From assembly GCA_003993805.1 (NCBI GenBank), contig RSEF01000001.1:179869763-179933762 (forward strand): DNA of 64,000 bases, written 5' to 3'. Position 1 is the stretch's first letter. Every line of letters begins with the position of its first letter. Shown piece after piece: positions 12,655-22,764 of this stretch. The notes beneath the pieces were generated by a model. It had not been told where the DNA came from, made no database searches, and worked only from the letters and a program-made list of their open reading frames with translations. A program made the translations under genes and the position numbers. The stretch is from Himantopus leucocephalus. Its lineage: Eukaryota > Chordata > Aves > Charadriiformes > Recurvirostridae.

Positions 12655-13539
12655 GCGCTAACCTGAAGACATCAGCATGGTATGAACTAAGATAAGTAGC
12701 ATTAAATTACTGGGCAAGCAGTCTCCCTATAGTGTCTGGGGTTAGCATGGTTACTGTACGATTCATATTCACCTTTGTGGTTTGTCTTCCTGGTAATTCA
12801 CAGACTTAGTTTTTTTCTTAGCTAATTCTTCCTCCTCATAACACGCTTCCTTCTGAACTCTTTGGGATCATTAACAATGTAGATTGATGCAGACAGCCTA
12901 CACTGCAAATGGAAAAGGCTGATTAAGTTATCGTGTGATGCTCCTGTTAAGCAAGGATTATCCTCTTGAGCTATTCTACAGCACTTCGTAATAACACAAT
13001 TTTAAATAGATATGGGCCCAAGTGATAAAATTCAGATGAGGATCCAAAGCTTTTCCTGAAGTTTGTAGCATTTGGAGCCAGGTTTTCTTCAGGGTCACAG
13101 TAAGACAACCAGGGACACTCATCACACCAGGATATGAGGGCCTCACTCTGACTTTTTATACAACTGTGACTTTGTCCCTGCTTGAAAGAAAGGGCTGAAA
13201 AGGATCCCTTCTCTGTTGTTAGGGAGAAAAAGTAGGATCATGGTGATGGGAGGAAGAAAAGACCTCAGGAAGGTCACTGAGTCCACTTCCCAGTGGTGGT
13301 GCCCAAAACAATATCCAGCATTTAATTTGGAAAGATAAATGTTATTTTTAAACCATATGTGAATTTTTATTTTTACATACTGCACATAACTTTTTGTGCA
13401 TTTACGCTGTTTTAGTTGGGACACTATTCAGACTGTTCTCATTCATTAATTCTAACCCCTCCCAGCCTGACCTTCCCAAACTAGGCTAAAAACCTATAAA
13501 GGTACTTAAAAATTGAAATGTATCATCACAACCATAATT

Positions 13540-13870
13540 CTTATTTGTAAGAAAAATATATTCCTTCCATAAATAATATTGCTGTGGAAGGAACAAATTA
13601 TAGATTATTAACAGAATAAAGAGACATGCTAAACAGCATTGTTAATTAGTTTGCTTAGTCATACTTGTGTATCTTTGGTAATAGTTAATCACATTACATT
13701 ACAGTAAAACCATAGCAGTATTTGTAATGTCATTACAGATTCTTATTTCGGAAGAGAGCTTCATGTCTTCCAATTGCCTAATGCAAAATAATTTCTAATT
13801 AATAATTCCTTTGGAGTAATTATAATTAGCAATATGAATGTGGGGAAACTAATGAATTAGGAAGAAAACT
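13540..13870. promoter_or_regulatory. AT-rich block dense in homeodomain-type motifs (candidate enhancer)
   Basis: TAATTA/TTAATT-type cores occur at 13641-13650 (gttaattagt), 13794-13804, 13818-13829 (aattataattag) and 13850-13860 (aatgaattag). There is also a perfect inverted repeat, TGTAATG-T-CATTACA, at 13723-13737, preceded by 'cattacattacag' at 13692. Vertebrate conserved non-coding enhancers often have this texture, but AT-rich neutral DNA can also produce it. No conservation data were available, so this is inference only. Confidence 0.2.
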
Positions 13871-15446
13871 TACATTTTGTGTTTGGATATGTACGCTAGA
13901 AGATTTACAGTTTTTCTGCTTACTCTGGTAATGGCTATAATTTAATTATGACAACTTCAAGAAATGCTCCCTTTCCACCTCACTGATTCTATTTTTCCTG
14001 CAGCTGCCATTGCACTTACTCGTAGAGATTGAGTTAAGAAAAAAAACAGTTGCAAGAGGTTATGAGAGAAAGGGAGTTAGTTGTTTCACCTTCTGCAGTG
14101 GAGCCTATACTGAAGAGCCAACTTCAGTGGACTGGTCTCTTCAAGATACACCGTGAGCTGCTCGTAATGAACATTGCCTCCCCCGCCCCTCCTTCCTATT
14201 ATGCTTTGATGTGATGACCTGTGCAGTAATATGTTCACTGTAATATGTTTGCCAAAAAGACCCGAAGGACACAGAGGAGCTCATAATCCATTTCAAGGGT
14301 CTGGTTCTCAGCACTGGAATACAGCCAACATGCTCTTTTTAAATGTCACTATCCTGGGACACCTTTGCCTCCCTCTGCCATTATTTTCCATGCCCTCAGG
14401 TGTGTCTTAAAAATTCCTTCACTGGAATAGGATAAAATGACCCTGAAGACTGTGAGCCCTTCTTTTAAGACATGTAAACTTTTGCTTTGAATCTTATTGA
14501 AATGGCTGTTGTAAGATGACGGTCATACCTACACAATGGCTTGGCTAGAAACTGGATCCCAAAAGTGTCTTAATTCAGGTAAATTCACACATTAAAAAAA
14601 AAATAAAAATTAGTCAGTCCTGGAGATCTCTTTCAGGGAATTCACATGCACCGTTCCAAACTAGTACTCTCCAAACAGCAACAGAAAGAAGAATCAGGTT
14701 GTGAATCCTTGGTAGGTCACCTGATCACGCTTTGTTTCTGTGAAAGGCAGACAGGGTGCTAGCTGCTACTGTGCTGCTTTTAGAGCCAGTGCTTGAAAAC
14801 AGTAAAACTTCACATTACCTTCATGCATGTTCTGCTAAATGCTGAAACTATTTTTATTTTTGCAAACAGTCTCCGATTTTTTAATAATGCATGTGTATGT
14901 GATCTCTTCTGCTTTGAAAAGTCTCCAGTTTACTGTGGAGATAGAAAAGCTAATGAAAGTGGATGTTGGCACTATAATACCACCCGTCATCTGGACAGAT
15001 CAAATAATGTAAGGTTTGGATGCCAGTTTTGCTGTGCTTGGTCTGAGAGTTAGTACTGAATTGCTGAAAGGCATCTGTACACAAATAGTTAATGTCATCC
15101 AGGTGATCTGTGACCAGTGCTGGGAGTACAAAAAGCATCCAAACACATTATGCTCTCTTCTCACTGATGAAATACACTCTGGCTCAGGAAACCTGTAACT
15201 TGGTCATTTTAAAGAACTGAATTACTCCTATGTGACAATGACCACTCTCAGCTTCCATGTCAGCTGGTCTTAACTGATTTTTTTTATCTTAGCCAAGATG
15301 TTGTCTGAGTGGTGCTCAGCACAGGATGGCAGAAGATGTAGGAGACAGCAAGGGGAAGCCAAGGGGACTCAGTGTGATTACGTTTGTCATCTTGCTTCTG
15401 GGGCTGCAAGCTGATTTGGCCCTTTAGATTTCCTTAGAGTTGCTCA

Positions 15447-15908
15447 GTGTGGCACCTAGATTCCCATGTCTCCAAGGAATCTTTCAGTACACTGCTAGAT
15501 CATCTTAAAAGGGCCAGAGTAGTTACCAAAATCCCTGAATTTAAAGTGAGTTTAAGATCACTAACATTTTTTGTAGCTTATTTGACAATGCCTACTGCAT
15601 TTTACTTTCCGACTGCTGAAATATCCTATGTTGGCATCGATGGACTTGAAAAAATTTGTCTTGTGGTTTGTTTCACTGTTTTTAAAACAGTGGTTCCTTT
15701 CAGCATGGCTATTCTCATCTTTAAATGTATTATTTCTGCTGAGACATTAGTTTTTATTAGAGTTGGCTTCCTAGCCAAAGGCCCTGAAAAAGCAGTCTGG
15801 ACTTCCATTGAGGCTGTGATCAGATGTTATTCTGTCCTACTAGCTACCTTACAGTGTGTCTTTTTGTATTTATCAGAAACTTGGTTTTCATATATATCTC
15901 CTCAGTAA
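15447..15908 (+). other. Unrecognised 153-codon open frame, probably chance
   Basis: An uninterrupted ATG-to-stop frame of 153 codons, the longest frame in the window that is not inside a recognised repeat. The predicted product has several hydrophobic stretches (around residues 40-53, 72-95 and 130-147) and basic N-terminal residues, but no motif I recognise. With this many possible starts in 64 kb of AT-rich DNA, one frame of this size is compatible with chance. No splice context, Kozak-like start or polyadenylation signal supports expression. An exon or pseudogene fragment cannot be excluded. Confidence 0.15.
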
Positions 15909-16043
15909 AAACAGAAACAACATAAGCCTAAAGTGTATTCACTTTGGTTGACCTATTATGTTTTCAAACAAGTATTGCAATAGAAATTAGTAGTCATACT
16001 GAACTGACAGAGTATTATTCATTTGCCTTCTCTCCCCCATGAT

Positions 16044-16058
16044 CCCCCCCCCCCCCCC
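16044..16058. repeat. Poly(C) run, 15 bases
   Basis: Fifteen consecutive C. Length is error-prone in sequencing. Confidence 0.9.
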
Positions 16059-16164
16059 TTTTAAAATCATAGGAATGTCTGCTACTTTCCTTTCACTGTG
16101 GGAGGTTTCTTCTCCAGCTCCTACAGTAGGACTGGTGGACCTTCACCTGGGAACATCTGGGAGG

Positions 16165-16720
16165 CAGTATGGGGCCTAACTGGCAGGTCTGGAGAGGCAG
16201 AAGCTGCAGAGTGCCCTGTTTGGAGGAGTCTATGAGTTGTCCTGTGATGGTTACAGCTGAATCAAGCCAGCTCCACAACCGACCAGAGAGAGCACCTCAT
16301 CATGACTCAAAGCTACAGCCAGGCAGCGGAGACCCTGGCTCTCTGGCTCACGCGTGTTTAAGAAAGAGTGGCAGCTGCCAGGGGCAGGAGGCATATGAGA
16401 AGATATGAGAAGAAATGTATTTTGGAAATAGAAGGAGAAACAGAAGGAATGTGTGGAAGGGGACAGGTGATGGCACAGCTGGAGATGCACTCTTGGAAGA
16501 AGGTGATTCAGGCCAGGACAGGGGCATCCCTCAGGCTCTAAAGCTGTGGGCTGTCTACAAACACCCCTCAGGTACTGCAACCCATGGAGGAAGCCCAGAG
16601 CAAAGGAAACTGATTAAGCAACAAAAAGCAGTAGATGGAAAATATTACTTACACAGCCCCAACTTCCTGCACTTCCCATCACCTCACCAAAGGAGTTGGG
16701 AGTGATAAGAATATTGCACA
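16165..16720 (+). mobile_element. Possible degraded LTR relic related to the 19.2-20.9 kb element
   Basis: A locally GC-richer block whose phrases parallel the LTR composite downstream, in the same order: 'agccagctccacaacc' (near 16266), a 'gtttaagaaagag' stretch (16357), 'gcaacccatggagg' (near 16578; compare 'gcagcccatggag' in the downstream array) and 'cacagccccaacttcctgc' (near 16654; compare 'cacagcccccgttccccat' near 20532). The resemblance is patchy and no termini or target duplication are visible. It could be a very old copy of the same LTR family or a coincidental GC-rich segment. Confidence 0.4.
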
Positions 16721-19190
16721 GAAGAGGGAAATCGAGGCTAGGAAGTGGGTATAAGAGGTATCTGACTGAAACGGAGACCGTTTTGCTTTTGATGGAAGCA
16801 AGACTTTTCGCCAGTCTTATTGGGAAGGAAAGAAAGGTTCCTTTCTCTTAGTCCTACTTTTATTTTTGTTTATTCCCAAAGCCTTTTTCTGCTAATAAGG
16901 ACCCTGCAAGAGCAAAAAGTAAATTGCGTTCTTACCAAGGAATCCCATCAGAGATATGGGCAAAGGTGACACACTTTGGTCAGGGAATCTAGCTCATGGA
17001 AGAGAAGAGGGCCCCAAGGCACAAAAATCTTGTGGATTTTGGGGAAAGTCATATTTCATTAGAAAAATCTTGTGCAATTTTTTCTGCTGTATGAAAACCA
17101 GATAAGTAATTTCAATTGAAAATTAGATTTTCACAGTTTATTCATTTCCAAGCTAATCATTCTTGCTTGGAAGTCTCACTCCAGACTGTTTATGTAGAAT
17201 ATTAATTAGAGACTTTCTCCAAAGAAGCTTTGTGTGAAACCCGACAAGGTCCTCTTGGAAATAAAGACGTGGTAGTAAGGAAGGAGAATTAAGTAGTCTA
17301 TGATAGATTCCCTCCCTCCCCTCCAGATGGAAGGATGGAAGGTATAGAGGGCTGAGAAAACACTTTCATAGATGGGCTGATTCTGCATTTACACGCAGAG
17401 GAAGATGCGAAGGTGGATAAAAGGCTAAGATATTACTATATCTCAGCACATACAGTATTTGATACCAGTTTGGACCGAATAAAATAAGTCTTTCATAAGC
17501 AAGTGGAACCACGCTGGATACTGCTTGGTTTTTATACTGTTCTGCATGGTTTAGGTGGGACACCCTGAAGATAATGTTCTGAAAAAAAGCAGGTCAAAAG
17601 AAAAATTAATGTACCACATACTAGCATGCAAGAAGAGTTTCTCACTATAGTGGCTTAATTCCTATTACTTCTCTCAGAAGTCTTAGTTTATAGGCACAGT
17701 AGTCACAGAGAACACATTTAATTTCTAGTCCAGATTCTCTAGAGGACTTGCAGAAGTATTACCCTTTCAGGAAAGAGTTCAGATATTAAAAATTACTTGA
17801 GATCTAGTAGCATATGTTAAGCTGCACAGGACCATCTCAGAGCTGAGTGTTTTCCACTTCAAAATTTACCTATGTGGGAGCTTTTGAAAATGTAGTCATT
17901 ATTTAAGGGAATGAAGAGTGCAATGTGGTTGTTACGCTTCCGAGAAACTGGCTTTTCTGCTATAACTATTCCAGCTCTCAAACTCCCAGTGTTTTGGTAG
18001 TGGTGTAGTCTGAAAATGAAATGAAGTGTCTGAGCAGACATTTCTTCAGACTCTTTCCAATATATTATACCTCAGATAAATTATAGTGCAGTGTGCCATA
18101 TCCCATAATGTTTCACAGTAATTCAATAACTGCAAAATTAACTTCATGACCAAAGTACTTAGAGCCCCTCTAGTCTCATCGTATTTTCAGAACCTGAAAA
18201 TACTGTCATAAGTGAAGTTTACAGTGTAATCTGAGGTATTCTTATTGAAATCTGACTGCTATAAATAAATCCCTAATTGGAATTGTTTTTCTTCTCCCAG
18301 AAGATTTGATAATAGAACCAGGTATTTTCAGAAGCAAAGAGTATTCAAACACATTTTAGTCTCCAGTTGCAAAGCACAAGTACTCCTCACATGATTATGC
18401 ACCTTCGGCAATGTCAACTTTCTTTTTCTTGGCAGCTTCAACATATTGCCATGAAAAAGAAATTTATAAAAAGCTGTTTAAAAAACTCCCCTCTGCGCCC
18501 CCCCCCCCAATTTCTTCTAGGTTTTCTTTCTCATTTCTTCTTGAAAAGGCCAGTTTAAACTCAGATTTTGAGAGACCCCTGGGACCTGATTTGTGCTGAC
18601 CAGACAGAATTTTAGGTACTTAGATAAGGAAGAGAACTTTATAAAAACTCATACAAGTAACAATGAAAAAAAGTAGCTGGTATCCAGTTCTGTGCTTTCA
18701 TAATGTCCTCAAGAGATGACATAAAGATATTGGTGGAGTAGAACACATTTTAAAATGATGCTTAACTAACCAAAGGAGTTTACTGCTGTTGAATGTTATG
18801 AAAGTTAAAAAACTTAGTATTTCTAAAAAGCATTAGCTACTTATTTGACTAAACAGGCTACACAGGTCCACTCTGAGAAGAAAGAACTGCCCAGCAGTTT
18901 GATTACATTTGGTTAGTGTGTTGGCTGGTGCTTTGGGGGTGTCTCTTTTTGCATAGGAGCATCATTAACACTTGATACAGAAGTTAGGACTGAAACATGT
19001 ATTTGTTTATCTGAGTAAACAAATAAGACAGTTGTAAACAAACAATGGCAGCAGCAGGAGGTGGAACAGTACGAGATTAGCTTCTACTTAACAAAAAGAA
19101 CAGTACTCTTTATGGGCAACAACGAGCACATGTCCTCCCTCCACTGTGATGAAGGGTTTTAGTGTGATTATAGTTTTTTTGAAGACACTG
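16721..19190. other. Non-coding stretch, nothing recognised
   Basis: Unique AT-rich sequence with a short pyrimidine/purine patch near 17309-17342 and an 11-base poly(C) run at 18498-18508. No gene, repeat family or RNA gene was seen. Confidence 0.6.
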
Positions 19191-19497
19191 CACGGGGTGC
19201 AGTGCCCAGGTGCTGGCAGTGGGTGCTGCATGGTGGCCTCTGTGAGCAGAGGCTGGGGTGCCCTGTGCCGGACATAGCCAGTTCCAGCCAGCTCCAACCA
19301 ACCCACTGCAGGGCACGGCTGAGCCCTGCAGCCGAGGTGGGGGTGTCTGAGGGCAATGTCTTAAAGAAAGGACGAAAATGCTGCATGGAAGTGAGGAGTG
19401 AGGGGAAAAAGTGTGAGGAACAGCCTTGGTGCAGGCACCACGGTGAGAGAAGGAGGGGAGTAGGAGCTCCAGGTGCCAGAGCAGAGATTCCCTTGCA

Positions 19498-19675
19498 GCC
19501 CATGGAGGAGAGAACGCTGGAGCAGGTATTTCCCTGGAGCCCGTGAAGAGGCCATGCCGGAGCAGATATCCACACTGCAATCCATGGAGGAGACAACATT
19601 GCAGCAGGTATTTCCCTGCAGCCCGTGGAGAGGGCTATGCCGGAGCAGATATCTACACTGCAGCCCATGGAGGAC
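19498..19675. repeat. 41-bp tandem array with alternating A/B units
   Basis: Four units of 41-42 bp, at 19498-19538, 19539-19579, 19580-19620 and 19621-19662, then a partial fifth. Odd units carry 'gcaggtatttccctg' and even units carry 'ggagcagatatc.acactg', so the true period is an 82-83 bp dimer. Because 41 is not a multiple of 3, each unit shifts frame, which explains the overlapping open frames of up to 219 codons on the minus strand here. These are not genes. Confidence 0.92.
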
Positions 19676-19718
19676 CTCAGGCTGTTGCCTAGCTTTACTC
19701 GGCATGAGTAGCTAGATT

Positions 19719-20352
19719 TGCTGAAGCCTTTAGGCAGCAATAGGGTTAATTTTCTCAGTAGTTTTCCTAGAAGCTGGTACAGTGCCATGTTTAGTCTTTT
19801 AGTATGAGGAAAATTTTGATAATACACTGAGGTTTTGGTAGTGTTTTCAGTTCCCTGTGTTCTGCCAGAGAGCGCAGTTGCACAAGAAGCGTAAACCAGA
19901 AGATAAGGAGGCTACAACCATCAGCGGAGACTGCAAATCAACAAGATAAGAGCAGTCAACGGCCTGTCTGCCTGGACACAGAGACAGAATACAATACGGT
20001 GTTAGGAGACTCCAGACCAAAAATTATTGTTGGACTAAAAGATGCGTGAACAGCGCAGAAAGAGCGCATGAGGGGCGGGTGTATAGATCGCAAGGGTATA
20101 ATTGCCCAGAGATTTCTTTGTTCGACACCCCTCTCTGGAGGCACCCAGCTAGCTGACCCTGCTGTACCTTTCAGTTAAACTATTCACTTTTATAAAATCT
20201 GACGCCTGAGACTCTGCAGTGGGAAAGCTAGGGCTGAGCCTGAAGAAGGAGGAAGCGAGCCCGAAAGTATGTGTGTGTGTATGTGAGGAGTCGAAAGGGG
20301 CACCCGTCAGCTCCCTGGAGTCGCCCGCTGCGAAGGGACTCTGGTCCTAGCA
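19719..20352 (+). mobile_element. Second LTR (probable solo LTR) nested in the composite
   Basis: The segment 19745-19890 follows the U3 start of a widespread avian ERV LTR: 'ggttaattttctc', 'cctagaagctggtacagtgc', 'ttagtatgagg', 'gataatacactgaggtttt', 'ctgccagagagcg' and 'gcacaagaagcg'. It splits the host array, which resumes after about 20444. Downstream come promoter-like and processing-like AT motifs ('gtgtatagatcg' near 20079, 'tataatt' near 20097, 'cttttataaaatct' near 20187). The left end is close to 19719 (TG). The right end is uncertain, with a CA at 20351-20352 as one option. I could not find a clear target-site duplication, and no internal retroviral region is present. Confidence 0.6.
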
Positions 20353-20381
20353 GTTAAAGACTCAGGTGGTGTGTGTGTGTG
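20269..20381. repeat. Two short (GT)n tracts
   Basis: GT runs lie at about 20271-20280 and 20369-20381, within or beside the nested LTR's right end. They make the exact LTR boundary hard to place. Confidence 0.85.
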
Positions 20382-20857
20382 TGACTCCTTGAACGATGTG
20401 TGAATGCTCAGGCAGCAGCTTGTCCTTTAACAGCTCTGAAGTAACTGCAGCCCATGGAGAGGACCCACGCTGGAGCAGGGAATAAGTGTGTGGTGGAAGG
20501 AGCAGCAAAAAGGAGCTGTTATGGACTGACCACAGCCCCCGTTCCCCATCCCCCTGCACTGCTTGGAGGGATGCAGAGGAGTCTGCAGTCAAGAAATGAA
20601 GTTAAGCCTGGGAAAGCAGAGAGGAAAGGTGTTGTATTAATTTGTCTTTATTTCTCACTACCCAAATGTATTTTAATGGCAACAAATTAAATCAATTTTC
20701 CCCAAGTCCAGTCTGTTTTGCCCTTGACAGTAATTGGTAAGTGATCTCCTTGTCTTTATCTTGACCCACAAGCTTTCTCATCCTATGTTCTCCCCCTGTC
20801 CTGCTAGGGAGCAGCTGGGTGGGCATCTGGCAGCCAGCCAAGGTCAACCTACTCGTG

Positions 20858-21950
20858 CATGTAATAAATTGCTTAGTAGATCAACTGCTGTGGTGGAACT
20901 TTAAAAAGTTTACACTCCACAGCCCAGATTTGCAAGATGTCAGTATTTGGTCATGATATTCTACCTGAACTCCTTTAGAAGAAATGCTGAAATTTTCACT
21001 GAGAAGGGATGCATAGTAGCTTGGATTGGCTTTCCCACTGCTGTAGAAGCTTATTGTTTTAGAATATGAGGCCATGCTCAGAGTCAGCGTAGGGAGACGG
21101 TGATGCCAACTTGGCCTATTCAAATTCTCTTTAAAAGGTTTTGGCATATCTTTAAGATAGTAATAAGCCTGATGAGCTAATACAACAGCTGGCGATAAAA
21201 GTGCTGGAACACTGTCTTAGAGAAATCAGAAAATGTTACCTCAGCATTTGCAGTATTTTCTGTTCTTCTGTAATGTATATTTCCCATGAAGTGGTGAGTA
21301 ATACTACTTAATCTAAGTCAATTAGCCAAATGGTCTGTATTTCATATTTTTTAAATTTATTCCCCATCAGGGATACAAGTTGCTTATCCTCATTATTTCT
21401 TATCCTGTACATTTGATTTCTACAGAATTTTAATTTTCTATTACCTCTATTACTTCAGGCAGTGAGCTGAAGTCTGCATTGGGGGAAACCTGCACAGGGA
21501 AAATTTTGCTTTTAGCAAGACCTGAGAAATCACCCTTCCACTCAAAAAATATGGGGAAAAAATGAGTTCTGCATTCACAGTCTTTATGAAAGTTAATTAT
21601 TCAGCTGTTCCTCCAGTCACAGCCTATAACTGGAGATATAGAGAGGAAGAGAGTAAAGAACATGTTGAGATCCTAACATTTGATCTAGTTCAGGGACTGT
21701 AGTTAAATCTCTCAGGCATTTGACTTCTGTGGGACTTATGATTAAATTAATATTCTTAATTGCTTATGTTAACATTTTCTTTAGTCAAGGCTTAGGGAAC
21801 AGGGCAGAAAATTGAGACAGTGTCAGGGTGAGCTACTGCCTTTCTCGCTTATGTGTTTGACATAGGAAGGGTGGATTATTAATCCAAAAGCTAAATGAGA
21901 GAGTGAAAGGCCAAAACGAGTGAAGAAGGAGGGGCAGACAAAGCTATCTT
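20858..21950. other. Non-coding stretch, nothing recognised
   Basis: Unique AT-rich sequence between the LTR composite and the next CR1. No gene or repeat family was recognised. Confidence 0.6.
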
Positions 21951-22664
21951 AGAATCATAGAATCATAGAATGGTTTAGGTTGGAAGGGACCTTAAAGATC
22001 ATCTGGTCCCAAACCACCTGTCACAGGCAGGGACACCTCCCACTAGACCAGGTTGCTCAAAGACCCTTCCAGTCTGGCCTTGGACACTTCCAGGGATGTG
22101 GCCTCCACAGCTTCCCTGGGCAATTTGTTCCAGTGCCTCACCACCCTCATAGTAAAAATTTTTTTCCTAATATCTAATCTAAATCTCCTCTCTTCCAGTT
22201 TGAACCCATTACCCCTCATCCTATCACTATAAGCCCTTGTAAAAAGTCCCTCTCCACCTTTCTTGTAGGCCCTTTCAGATACTGGAAGGCCACTACAAGG
22301 TCTCCCTGGAGCCTTCTTTTCTCCACGCTGAACAACCCCAACTGTCTCAGCTTGTCTTCATAGGACAGGTGCTCCAGCCCTCTGATCATCTTTGTGGCCT
22401 TCCTCTGGACCTGCTCCAACAGGTCCATGTCCTTCTTGTGTTGAGGGCTCCAAAGCTGGATGCGGTACTCCAGCTGGGATCTCACCAGAGCAGAGTAGAG
22501 GGGCAGAATCACCTCCCTTGACCTGCTGGCCGTGCTACTTTTGACACAGCCCAGGATACAGTTGGCCTTCTGGGCTGCAAGCGCACATGGCCTGCTCATA
22601 TTGAGCTTCTCATCCGCCAATACCCCCAAGTCTTTCTCCTCAGGGCTGCTCTCAATCCATTCTC
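21951..22664 (-). mobile_element. CR1 LINE, ORF2 C-terminal part with complete 3' tail
   Basis: Minus-strand CR1 starting (3' end) at the direct-repeat tail 'agaatcatagaatcatagaa' at 21951. The minus-strand frame from 22629 to 22216 is open for 137 codons and gives the ORF2 region after the RT catalytic core: [55 protein letters not shown] and [16 protein letters not shown]. The frame then breaks before the terminal HWNRL-type segment. This is one of the better-kept CR1s here, but it is still dead because it lacks the endonuclease and RT core. It runs into the 100-N gap at 22665, so the element probably continues within the missing sequence. Confidence 0.95.
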
Positions 22665-22764
22665 NNNNNNNNNNNNNNNNNNNNNNNNNNNNNNNNNNNN
22701 NNNNNNNNNNNNNNNNNNNNNNNNNNNNNNNNNNNNNNNNNNNNNNNNNNNNNNNNNNNNNNNN
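22665..22764. other. Assembly gap (100 N)
   Basis: Exactly 100 N at the 5' side of a minus-strand CR1. The sequence to its right (from 22765) is not recognisably CR1, so the CR1 5' breakpoint probably lies inside the gap. Confidence 0.99.

Larger units (their letters stand above)
10441..16160. other. Non-coding stretch with scattered simple repeats
   Basis: About 5.7 kb without a recognisable gene. It contains the short tandem repeats listed separately, a homeodomain-motif-rich AT block (13540-13870) and one unexplained 153-codon open frame (15447-15908). The rest shows no repeat family or exon that I can support. Confidence 0.55.
19190..20857. mobile_element. Avian LTR/ERV-type repeat, interrupted by a nested LTR
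   Basis: This resembles, from general knowledge, a very common bird LTR family. One side carries 'ggctggggtgccctgtgcc' (19249-19267) and 'ttccagccagctccaacc' (19281-19298), then a GC-rich tandem array of 'gcccatggagga...ggagcagg' units. The array resumes at about 20445. After it come a purine-rich part, a 'gcaacaaattaaatcaattt' stretch (20679-20698), 'ttatcttgacccacaagctt' (20756-20775) and the end 'ccagccaaggtcaacctact' near 20832-20851. Read on the opposite strand, that end resembles the LTR start TGTGGTGGGTTGACC in degraded form. LTR orientation was therefore not fixed. There is no retroviral gag, pol or env coding sequence, so this is LTR-only material. Boundaries are approximate, and class (ERVL or ERVK) was not determined. 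Confidence 0.75.

Noticed and set aside
19168..19827. 219-codon minus-strand open frame, the longest in the window, plus overlapping frames of 156 and 114 codons.
   Set aside because: It lies in the LTR composite and its 41-bp tandem array. The repeated SSMG/CSGMA-type peptides are the array read in shifting frames. There is no domain.
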